Below, piece after piece: positions 1 to 5,819 of a DNA stretch of 6,303 nt. Each line of letters begins with the position of its first letter. The first letter of the stretch is position 1. Source of the DNA: Verrucomicrobiota bacterium (GTDB lineage Bacteria > Verrucomicrobiota > Verrucomicrobiia > Limisphaerales > AV2); NCBI GenBank assembly GCA_003219675.1, contig QHPW01000240.1, positions 12,010-18,312 on the forward strand. The letters are read 5' to 3'. The position numbers were made by a program, and so were the translations under genes. The notes beneath the pieces are model-generated. The model searched no databases. It saw only the letters and a list, made by a program, of their open reading frames with translations, and was not told where the DNA came from.

Positions 1-3000
1 AATGACGTTGGCTCCGCGCGGCGTGGGAGTATTCATGTAATAAACGTTCGCGCCGCCGTCGGGCCAGCGACCCTGACTCACGTCGTTCGTCTGCGGGCCG
101 AAGGTGACCGAATCGACGAGGCTGTCGTTGGGCGCAAACAGGCCGATAGCTTCGCCGGCCTGGTTCAATTTGAAGCCCGCGTGGAGACCTGTCGAGTTGG
201 TGGTGTTTTGGTCGGTGTCATTGTCCGCCCAGATGAGCAGGAAACCGCGCGCGGCGATTTGCGTGCCGGGGGGAATCGGCCAACGCGCGCTGCGATTCGT
301 CAGATTGTCGGTCAATGCATAGCCCGTCAGGTCAACGGCGAGGTTGTTGGGATTGTAGAGTTCGAACCAGTCATCGAAATGGCCGTCGGCTGAGTCCACC
401 AGGGTCGTGGTGTTCGCGGCCATCCATTCGTTGATGAACAGCGGCAGGGGTGCCGCGCTGTTGTTGTTGGTTCCGCCCGGAGTGGAGAAGTAAAAAACCT
501 CCCGCCGACCGGGCTGAGCGTCGGGAAAAAGACCATACGAACGATCAGCGGGAATGGCGGAGTAATTCACGTTGTCGAGCACAGTCGGTTGCGAATTCAG
601 CGGAAAGACCAGCGCCAGCGAACCGGTGTCGGGAGAAATGCCGAAGCTGGTGTGGAGGGCATCGACAGTGGTTTGCTGCGGCTGGCCGTCGAGCCAGACG
701 AGGAGGAATTGTCCGGGACCGATCATGGCGTTCGCCGGAAAGGCCCAACGCGTCAGGTTCGTGTAATTGTCCGTGAGGTACCAACCGTTCAAGCTGACGG
801 TGTTCGTGCCGGAATTGTAAATTTCCATCCACGGGTCGCGCTCGGCGAAGTTGTCGGTGATGCCGGTAATGTTGTCCGGCTCGATTTCATTGATCCAGAG
901 CGGCGGGAATGGCGGAAAGTTTGTGCGAACGGAGTTCGGCGCGCCCGGCGTGTAGAGCGAGCTGGTGTTGTTTTGGAGGGGTTGAATGTTCTGGTCACTG
1001 CGAACCCCGCTGCCGGAGATGCGGATCGTCAGAATATTTCCGTTGGTGCTTGGCAGATACCAATAGCTCAGCGTGTAAGTCGCGTTGGTGACGAGAGGCC
1101 CCATGTCCTGCCAGATGGAGGAACCTTGAGTGGTGCCGCCGGCAGTCGAAACGACATGCAGACTGTAATTGCCGGAATGTCTGGCTGCGTTGCTGGCAGT
1201 GGAACCGATCAGGTTTGCGGAAACCGTCCAGGGGCCGGGGAATGCCGACTCGAAATCGCCGCTGTTGACGTAGTTCGCGCCGACCTCCGGTGTGCCGCCC
1301 GCGACCAGCTTCAAGTCGTCGAGGTAAACGTCGCCCGGCGAATCCATATAAATGTAGAGGCGCGAGCTGGTCGCCGTGCCCGTGGCCGTGAGGTATTGCC
1401 ACTGCGCTGAAGAATTAGTGCCGACGTTGACGGCATTCGCCGCCCAGTTTGCCACACGGGAATTATCCTGGGCCGGATCGATGAGTTGCAAGGACGGCCC
1501 GGTGCCGTCCGCAGCCGTCGGCCAGGGCGGCGCGTCGGAGTAATTCACTTCATCGATCAGTTGGTCTTCCGCGGGCGTTGCGCCCGGTTCAACCAAGCGT
1601 AACGTTTCCCCGCTGTTTTTCAGTTGCCCGTTGAACTCGCCGGCGAGCGGAATCGAGCTGCCATAGGTCGCGGCGAACACGGCGCGGTCTTGTGCGACGA
1701 CGACAAACCCGCCGGGCGCGATGAGGGTGCCCGGAGGGAAAGAGAAATCGGAGCCATCGAGCCGCCAGTTCGAAAGATCGAACGTCGTGGTCGTGGAAGC
1801 ATTGAACAGCTCGAGGAACGAGGCATTCGGCACCGCCGGATGGTACATGATTTCGTTGATGACCACGTGATTTTGCGGAAGGTCGCTCGTGCCGTTGAAC
1901 GCAACGTTGATGGCGGCAGAGCCGCCGTTGACGAGATTTCCGTTATAGTCAAACGCTTCGATGTTGAAATGGTTGGTTCCGCTGCCGAGGGCGATTTGCA
2001 CCGCCCAGTTCGTCACGCTGGTCCATGTCACCGGGTATTCTGCTCCATTCACTCTGAGCGTCGTGACTTCGATGGACGCGGTGCCGGTTAGCGTCACCGA
2101 GTTTGTATTCACGCTGAAGTCCGCGCCGCCGTTGCTGGTGACCGAAAAGTTCACGGTGACCGCGGCGAGCTGCTGGACGAGATAATCGCGGCGCTGGCTG
2201 ATCCAGGTTTTGACCGCGCTCGGCGCGGCGAGCGTTTGTCCCGCGCTGCGGGTCACGCCGTTTGCCACGAGCGCATTGTATTTTGCGTCCATGAGCGGAT
2301 TGATATTGGCCGCGATCAAAGGCCCGTCCACCGCCCTTTTGACGGCGCGGAAGTAAGCGCGCCGAAACGGCGGGTGATTATACATGCGCGTGACGGTGGG
2401 GTCGTCGGTCGGTGTGAACAACGGCGAGGCAGGGCTGTAGCCGTTGTGGGCGGAACTGGCGAGCATGACCCAATCAATGTCGAACATAAACGTCAGCCAT
2501 TTTCCATGCTCCGGTTTGTAGGCATACATGTTCTTGCCGATTTCGTGGCCCCAACTGTCGAAGTTGTTGACGATATGTTCGACCGCGAAAATGCCCATCA
2601 TTTCATCGATGTCGGCCAGCGCTTCCATCTGCGAGGTGTACGGCTCTGGCCCGGGCGCGTTGGCCGCGTCAACCAGGGCAAATAAATTGGTGTAATCATT
2701 GGCGGAATTTTTCACCGCTCGCGGCAGCCAGTTCCACCGATAGCGGGCCAGCTTTTTGGCGCCGCCGGTTGTGGTGTAAAGCTGCAATCGGGGCTGCGGG
2801 TCGGCGATCAGGCCGCCGGTGTCGGAGAATTCAAACCAACGTTCGATTTTGAAGAGCTCGCCATCGGGATCGTCCGGCACCCATTCCTTGACGATTTCGG
2901 ACCCCGGTTGCTGGACGTCTTCGTAAATGCTGCCGCGTGTGGCTTCAGTTACGCCGTTGACGTGGAGGTGAATGAAGCGGCGGTAGTTGTTGGGCAGACC

Positions 3001-5673
3001 GATTTGATCGGCGATCCAGTAAGAGAGTTGCTCTTCAATGGCCGTGTTGTCGCGGCCGGGCCAATCGAGAACCAGGTCGGTTGTACCCAGAAAGCGATCG
3101 TCCTGCGGATAAGCACCGGTGTACCCGCACAAGTTTCCATTGGGCGTGTTGTAACCGGGACTGATATAAGGGCTGCCCGCATACAGTGCGCCGGTGTTGT
3201 AGATGACGCGCTGGTCGTTATAGACGAAGGTCACATCCAACGGGGTGTTGTTCAGCTTGTGCCGGTTTCGCCAGGTGCTGAACGTCGCCTGCGTCATCCA
3301 GAAACGATACGTACCCAGGGAGCCGGATGGCGTGGTTTCGCCGAACCGAATCAGAAGCTCGCGGACTGGCGCATCGCCTGGGAATCGAGTCATGGCAGGC
3401 GGAGAGAAGCCGTCGATGGCCTGAATGTAACAGGCAATCAGCGTGCCGTTGGTCTGGCCTGGAATGGCTGCGGAGTAAATGCCATCCTGGGGTATCACGT
3501 CACCGCCGGTGCCATCGTCGAGCATGGCAAGAGTGTTGAACGAAGCATCAGGATCGAGCCGATAGTTAAGCGTGAGCCGGGAGAGGCCGTCGGGATCCTC
3601 GACCCGGGCGGTGACCACGACCGGTTGATTCGCTTTGGGCAGCACCGGAGCATGAATAACATCGAAGATGGCCGGACCGGTATTTGTCGCCGCCCGACTG
3701 TTGCGGGCGCCGGGTGTTCCCAGGTTTCGTGGGAGCGTCATACGGCCGATGGCTTCGAGATAATTTCCGCGCAGCCGCAACAGCAGTTCCGGGTGTCCTC
3801 GCAGCCAGCGCGCTTTGGCGCGGATTGTGGCCGTAGAGCCGGCCGCGAGCGGCGAGCTGAGCAACGTCCGGATGCGATTGACCTCGTCGTCGCCGCGCGC
3901 GACGGCACGGAGGTGAAAGGAGTTCGCGCTGTTGAAGCCTTCGCCGCTCTCCAAACCCGACTGGCTTTGCGTGCCTTCGGCCACCCAACCGGCGTTTCCG
4001 GTTTCGAAGGACGAGTTGGAGATGCGATTGACGCTGCTGGAATCGACAACTTCGACATCGTCCACCAAACATTCGCCTGCGCCTTGCAGCAACATTTGCA
4101 ATTCGTCCGGTGTGCCGGTCCCGTTGTCGAGGATTCCTGATTGCTCGATGATCGTCCATGGGCTCTTTGCGGTTTCATCGCTATCCATCCAGTTGGCGGC
4201 CAGTCGGTGGTTGGAGCGCGAGTCAATCAGTTCCAGACTGCTTCCGCCGCCATCGCTCCATTGGCCCCAACGCCCGCCCGTCCCGTAGCTCAAATCGTCC
4301 ACCGTGATGTGAATGGTGTTTGTTTCCACGCCACCACTGGCATTGGTCACCACGATCGTGTCGGGCATGGTCAGCGCCAACCGGTCGCCCGCGCCGGAGA
4401 GTTTGCCGCTGAAATCTCCCAGCGTGTTGGCGCTTGTCAGGTTCGGATAGTTGGTCAGCAAATGGGCCGCGTTCTTCGCGATGACCAGATACGCGTCAGG
4501 CGCAATCATCGTATTGCTCGGAAAAGCAAAGCTGATGGCATCGGAGAATTTCCAGCCGCCCAGGTTCACCGGAGCAGCGCTCCGATTATAGAGTTCGACA
4601 TACTGGTCGTCCACGTCGCCGCTGATCGGGTGATACATGAGTTCGTTGATGACCACCTCGCTGACGCGGATGCCGGCATTGGGCAGGCCCGGAGTTTTGT
4701 TCAGCAAACGATAGAATTGGTCGCAACCATCGGGATAACGGCCTGTGGCCACGCCATTCTGCTGTCCCCCGAAACGCACCGCATCAATGACCCGCGTCTG
4801 GGTCGCGTTCTTCAAATAAATTGTCTCGCCCGCGGCGCTGAGCGCAAAGTTCATGTTCGTCTGGGTGAAATAAACAAAGCCGCGCGGTTGAATGAATGTG
4901 TTGGGTGGAAGGACAAACTTGTTTGTCAACGGATCGTCGGTGAGCACGCAGCCGGAGAGGTCAAGGGTCTGGTTGTTGTGATTGTAGAGTTCGATGTAAT
5001 CGACCTCAGGGTCGTCGGTGTGGGCGAGGAATTCGTTGATGACGACATTGCTCAAGGGATCGGTGTCGGCCGGTTCCAGCGCGCCCGGTGAACCACCGAC
5101 GAAAACGCTCGGCGCCCAGGCGAGAGGGTCGCGTTCGCCGAGCGAAGGCCGGGCCAACGCCAGCGAATGGCCCGCGCCATCGGCAGCCGCCGGCCAGGGC
5201 GGTTCATCCGAATAATTCACTTCAAGCAACACTGCGCCCGCCTGGTTACGCAACCGGATTGTTCCTGCATGATTCGGCAAGCTGTTGGTGCCGTTGCCGA
5301 AGGGACCGAGCACGCCGCCGAGGCCGTAAACGCTCTGGACATCGGCAGGCGCGGACGCGACGACCAGGAAGCCGAGGGCGGGGAGGGTGGTGTTGGTGGG
5401 GAAGGTGAAATCGACAGCGCCGGACAAACGGTAGCCGCTGAGGTCGGCGGGAGCCGGTTCGGAGTTGTAAAGTTCGATGAATTCAAGATTTTTTCCGTCC
5501 AGGCGGGGTGAGGGATGATAGAGGATTTCGGAAATCACCAGTCCCGTCCGCCGGCTTGACGGCCCCAACGGCTCATTGGAAGCCAAGATGATCGTTCTGC
5601 CGAGGAAGAGCGAAAGGACGCCAAATGTTGCGATCAGGGAGAAAGCGAGCGTTGGCCTGAAACAGGGATTCAC
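1..5673 (-). CDS. Secreted multidomain lamin-tail / CotH kinase family protein (3' end missing)
   Basis: A single open frame of 1,891 codons has no stop down to the left edge, so the true C-terminus lies outside the window. Domains in order, by residue: signal peptide 1-31; LTD1 45-160; LTD2 209-303; LTD3 336-461; carbohydrate-binding-like split beta-sandwich about 512-650; Ig-like 661-757; CotH-type kinase about 787-1170; Ig-like 1172-1263; LTD4 1269-1378; second beta-sandwich 1410-1560; LTD5 1592-1704; LTD6 1746-1859. LTDs show the 'VINE' opening and 'ELYN' core. CotH from Bacillus spore coats is an atypical protein kinase, so extracytoplasmic protein phosphorylation is the inferred activity; the target is unknown. 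GTG at 5673-5671 is chosen because an in-frame TGA lies at 5691-5689, no ATG occurs before the signal peptide, and this start preserves that peptide. No good Shine-Dalgarno precedes it. The family call is firm; the biological role is not known. Confidence 0.95.
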   Translation of the reverse strand, partial: MNPCFRPTLAFSLIATFGVLSLFLGRTIILASNEPLGPSSRRTGLVISEILYHPSPRLDGKNLEFIELYNSEPAPADLSGYRLSGAVDFTFPTNTTLPALGFLVVASAPADVQSVYGLGGVLGPFGNGTNSLPNHAGTIRLRNQAGAVLLEVNYSDEPPWPAAADGAGHSLALARPSLGERDPLAWAPSVFVGGSPGALEPADTDPLSNVVINEFLAHTDDPEVDYIELYNHNNQTLDLSGCVLTDDPLTNKFVLPPNTFIQPRGFVYFTQTNMNFALSAAGETIYLKNATQTRVIDAVRFGGQQNGVATGRYPDGCDQFYRLLNKTPGLPNAGIRVSEVVINELMYHPISGDVDDQYVELYNRSAAPVNLGGWKFSDAISFAFPSNTMIAPDAYLVIAKNAAHLLTNYPNLTSANTLGDFSGKLSGAGDRLALTMPDTIVVTNASGGVETNTIHITVDDLSYGTGGRWGQWSDGGGSSLELIDSRSNHRLAANWMDSDETAKSPWTIIEQSGILDNGTGTPDELQMLLQGAGECLVDDVEVVDSSSVNRISNSSFETGNAGWVAEGTQSQSGLESGEGFNSANSFHLRAVARGDDEVNRIRTLLSSPLAAGSTATIRAKARWLRGHPELLLRLRGNYLEAIGRMTLPRNLGTPGARNSRAATNTGPAIFDVIHAPVLPKANQPVVVTARVEDPDGLSRLTLNYRLDPDASFNTLAMLDDGTGGDVIPQDGIYSAAIPGQTNGTLIACYIQAIDGFSPPAMTRFPGDAPVRELLIRFGETTPSGSLGTYRFWMTQATFSTWRNRHKLNNTPLDVTFVYNDQRVIYNTGALYAGSPYISPGYNTPNGNLCGYTGAYPQDDRFLGTTDLVLDWPGRDNTAIEEQLSYWIADQIGLPNNYRRFIHLHVNGVTEATRGSIYEDVQQPGSEIVKEWVPDDPDGELFKIERWFEFSDTGGLIADPQPRLQLYTTTGGAKKLARYRWNWLPRAVKNSANDYTNLFALVDAANAPGPEPYTSQMEALADIDEMMGIFAVEHIVNNFDSWGHEIGKNMYAYKPEHGKWLTFMFDIDWVMLASSAHNGYSPASPLFTPTDDPTVTRMYNHPPFRRAYFRAVKRAVDGPLIAANINPLMDAKYNALVANGVTRSAGQTLAAPSAVKTWISQRRDYLVQQLAAVTVNFSVTSNGGADFSVNTNSVTLTGTASIEVTTLRVNGAEYPVTWTSVTNWAVQIALGSGTNHFNIEAFDYNGNLVNGGSAAINVAFNGTSDLPQNHVVINEIMYHPAVPNASFLELFNASTTTTFDLSNWRLDGSDFSFPPGTLIAPGGFVVVAQDRAVFAATYGSSIPLAGEFNGQLKNSGETLRLVEPGATPAEDQLIDEVNYSDAPPWPTAADGTGPSLQLIDPAQDNSRVANWAANAVNVGTNSSAQWQYLTATGTATSSRLYIYMDSPGDVYLDDLKLVAGGTPEVGANYVNSGDFESAFPGPWTVSANLIGSTASNAARHSGNYSLHVVSTAGGTTQGSSIWQDMGPLVTNATYTLSYWYLPSTNGNILTIRISGSGVRSDQNIQPLQNNTSSLYTPGAPNSVRTNFPPFPPLWINEIEPDNITGITDNFAERDPWMEIYNSGTNTVSLNGWYLTDNYTNLTRWAFPANAMIGPGQFLLVWLDGQPQQTTVDALHTSFGISPDTGSLALVFPLNSQPTVLDNVNYSAIPADRSYGLFPDAQPGRREVFYFSTPGGTNNNSAAPLPLFINEWMAANTTTLVDSADGHFDDWFELYNPNNLAVDLTGYALTDNLTNRSARWPIPPGTQIAARGFLLIWADNDTDQNTTNSTGLHAGFKLNQAGEAIGLFAPNDSLVDSVTFGPQTNDVSQGRWPDGGANVYYMNTPTPRGANVI
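97..900 (-). other. C-terminal visible block of two lamin-tail domains (LTD5-LTD6)
   Basis: LTD5 (900-562) opens 'LWINEIEPDN' and carries 'DPWMEIYNSGTNTVSLNGW' and 'WAFPANAMIGPGQFLLVW'. LTD6 (438-97) opens 'LFINEWMAANTTT' with 'DDWFELYNPNNLAVDLTGY' and 'WPIPPGTQIAARGFLLIWAD'. Both carry a longer first loop than LTD1-4 and the 'FLL(V/I)W' core strand, so they are more like each other than like the other copies. LTD6 is followed by 'GRWPDGG' and 'TPTPRGANV', a typical exit linker, after which the gene leaves the window. Confidence 0.87.
994..1446 (-). other. Second split beta-sandwich (carbohydrate-binding-like) module
   Basis: Residues about 1410-1560. 'RLYIYMDSPGDVYLDDLKLV' closes the first part; 'NSGDFESAFPGPWTVS', 'HSGNYSLHVVS', 'TYTLSYWYLPSTNGNILTIR' form the second, strongly recalling CBM_4_9-like domains. 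The exit motif is 'YTPGAPNS', as in the first copy. Position relative to the LTD tail is the same as in the module before the kinase, which supports duplication of an LTD plus beta-sandwich unit. Sugar binding is unproven. Confidence 0.6.
1540..1869 (-). other. Fourth lamin-tail domain (LTD4)
   Basis: Residues 1269-1378 open with 'HVVINEIMYHPAVP' and have 'SFLELFNASTTTTFDLSNW', 'FPPGTLIAPGGFVVVAQ' and 'LKNSGETLRL', ending at 'DEVNYSDAPPWP'. Its tail ('AADGTGPSLQLIDP') closely matches that of LTD1 ('AADGAGHSLALARP'), including a recognisable DNA-level similarity. It is the first LTD after the kinase. Confidence 0.88.
1885..2160 (-). other. Ig-like spacer following the kinase
   Basis: Residues about 1172-1263 begin 'VTVNFSVTSNGG' and contain 'SVTLTGTASIEVTTLRVNG', 'YPVTWTSVTNWAVQIAL' and 'NHFNIEAFDYNGN'. 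Alternating hydrophobic strands and the 'G..V....I.VNG' pattern fit a bacterial Ig-like or glucodextranase-type domain often placed directly after CotH in these proteins. It links the kinase to LTD4. Confidence 0.55.
2164..3315 (-). other. CotH-type atypical protein kinase domain
   Basis: Residues about 787-1170. The N-lobe has 'LDVTFVYNDQRVIYNTGALY' followed by 'AGSPY', then 'LVLDWPGRDNTAIEEQLSYW' and 'HLHVNG'. Lys942 in 'DGELFKIERW' sits where CotH proteins carry the nucleotide-contacting lysine. The C-lobe has 'EHIVNNFDSWG', with Asn1037 and Asp1039 matching the CotH catalytic loop, and 'NMYAYKPEHGKW' leading to 'FDIDWVM', where Asp1065 and Asp1067 match the metal-binding motif. All key residues are present, so activity is plausible. 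The N-lobe 'AGSPY' lacks the arginine of the more common 'RG(N/S)S' type loop, which I judge from memory of the family. Substrate and location outside the cytoplasm are inferred. Confidence 0.85.
3403..3693 (-). other. Ig-like domain preceding the kinase
   Basis: Residues about 661-757 run 'PAIFDVIHAPVLPKANQPV', 'VTARVEDPDGLSRLTLNYR', 'LDDGTGGDVIPQDGIYSA' and end 'CYIQAIDG'. This is the Ig/fibronectin-like spacer usually found just in front of the CotH domain in LTD-CotH proteins of this bacterial group. The 'DDGTGGDVIPQDGIYSA' loop is acidic and could hold calcium, which is my inference. It probably positions the kinase relative to the N-terminal LTD block. Confidence 0.6.
3724..4140 (-). 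other. First split beta-sandwich (carbohydrate-binding-like) module
   Basis: Residues about 512-650 follow the tail of LTD3. The first part ends in 'LVDDVEVVD', which resembles the end strand of galactose-binding-like or CBM folds. Then comes 'NSSFETGNAGWVAEG', the usual opening of a CBM_4_9-like domain, with 'SANSFHLRAV' and a run of beta strands to 'ELLLRLRGNYLE'. It closes on 'LGTPGARNS', the same exit motif used by the second copy at 1446-994. Carbohydrate binding is suggested only by resemblance. The fold assignment is moderately sure, the ligand is not known. Confidence 0.55.
4291..5541 (-). other. N-terminal block of three lamin-tail domains (LTD1-LTD3)
   Basis: LTD1 (5541-5194) begins 'VISEILYHPSP', has 'EFIELYNS' and 'DLSGYRLS', and ends at 'VNYSDEPPWP'. 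LTD2 (5049-4765) begins 'VVINEFLAH' with 'DYIELYNHNN' and 'DLSGCVLTDD'. LTD3 (4668-4291) begins 'VVINELMYHP' with 'QYVELYNRSAAPVNLGGW'. LTD is an Ig-like beta-sandwich first known from nuclear lamins. In bacteria it occurs in secreted proteins, often beside nucleases, phosphatases or CotH kinases, and is thought to mediate attachment or protein contacts. Copies are diverged from one another, so this is an old duplication rather than a recent tandem repeat. Domain edges are approximate. Confidence 0.88.
5581..5673 (-). other. Signal peptide of the LTD/CotH protein
   Basis: Residues 1-31 have a short n-region (NPCFRPT, one Arg), a hydrophobic core 'LAFSLIATFGVLSLFLG' at residues 9-25, and a likely signal peptidase I site after 'ILA' at residue 31. 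Cys4 lies before the hydrophobic core, so it is not a lipobox. The mature protein would be exported through Sec. Retention as a membrane anchor cannot be excluded, because Arg26 and the following 'TIILA' blur the end of the core. Confidence 0.8.
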
Positions 5674-5725
5674 AACGGATGCAACAGGTCAAGGTTCATG
5701 CACACAGACGGTCCGGGCAAGCGCG

Positions 5726-5757
5726 CCGCCGCTCGTTCAACAAATGATGAGCGGCGG
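5726..5757 (-). other. GC-rich inverted repeat (possible stem-loop) in the intergenic gap
   Basis: Arms 5726-5734 (CCGCCGCTC) and 5749-5757 (GAGCGGCGG) are perfectly complementary over 9 bp with a 14-nt loop. It lies 53 bp before the GTG start of the CotH-family gene. No T-run follows on either strand, so it does not look like an intrinsic terminator. It could be a leader-RNA hairpin or an operator-like site, or chance in GC-rich DNA. Confidence 0.35.
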
Positions 5758-5783
5758 GTTTGCCCTCAAAAGCCCCGCGCCGA

Positions 5784-5805
5784 CAGCATTGCTGAAAACC
5801 TTCAG
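5784..5805. other. Two overlapping short inverted repeats after the upstream gene
   Basis: CAGCA-T-TGCTG spans 5784-5794 and CTGAA-AACC-TTCAG spans 5792-5805. They share three bases, so only one hairpin could form at a time. They start 14 bp downstream of the stop of the right-hand gene. Stems are only 5 bp and no T-tract follows on the minus strand, so transcript-end function is doubtful. Confidence 0.25.
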
Positions 5806-5819
5806 TCAGGCAACGTCCG

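Noticed and set aside
104..536. Short open frames at the left edge on both strands
   Set aside because: The region codes for LTD5-LTD6 in the main frame without interruption, so these are overlapping out-of-frame readings.
589..1410. A 273-codon plus-strand open frame
   Set aside because: It is antisense to the second beta-sandwich and LTD5, with no family resemblance. It is explained by GC-rich codon use on the coding strand.
2908..4140. A 410-codon open frame on the plus strand
   Set aside because: It lies wholly antisense to the LTD/CotH gene, its protein has no recognisable domain, signal or membrane pattern, and it overlaps the Ig-like and kinase parts whose reading is certain.
3566..4226. 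Minus-strand open frames of 197 and 162 codons in the two other frames
   Set aside because: They overlap the same-strand frame that encodes clear LTD tail and beta-sandwich motifs, and their Arg/Ala/Pro-rich translations look like out-of-frame readings.
4141..5091. A 316-codon plus-strand open frame
   Set aside because: It is antisense to LTD2-LTD3. Its recurring 'EFVDDH' and 'IVEFD' type segments are the complement of the 'VINE' and 'ELYN' LTD motifs, so the apparent repeats are only mirrored.
5571..5691. A frameshift or pseudogene at the start of the CotH-family gene
   Set aside because: The in-frame TGA at 5691-5689 lies upstream of a good signal peptide and GTG start, so it marks the limit of the gene and not damage within it.
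5674..5819. A sigma-70 style promoter in the intergenic gap
   Set aside because: The best minus-strand candidate (TTGCCT, 17-nt spacer, AATGCT) matches too few consensus positions, and other TTGAC-like hexamers lack a -10 partner.
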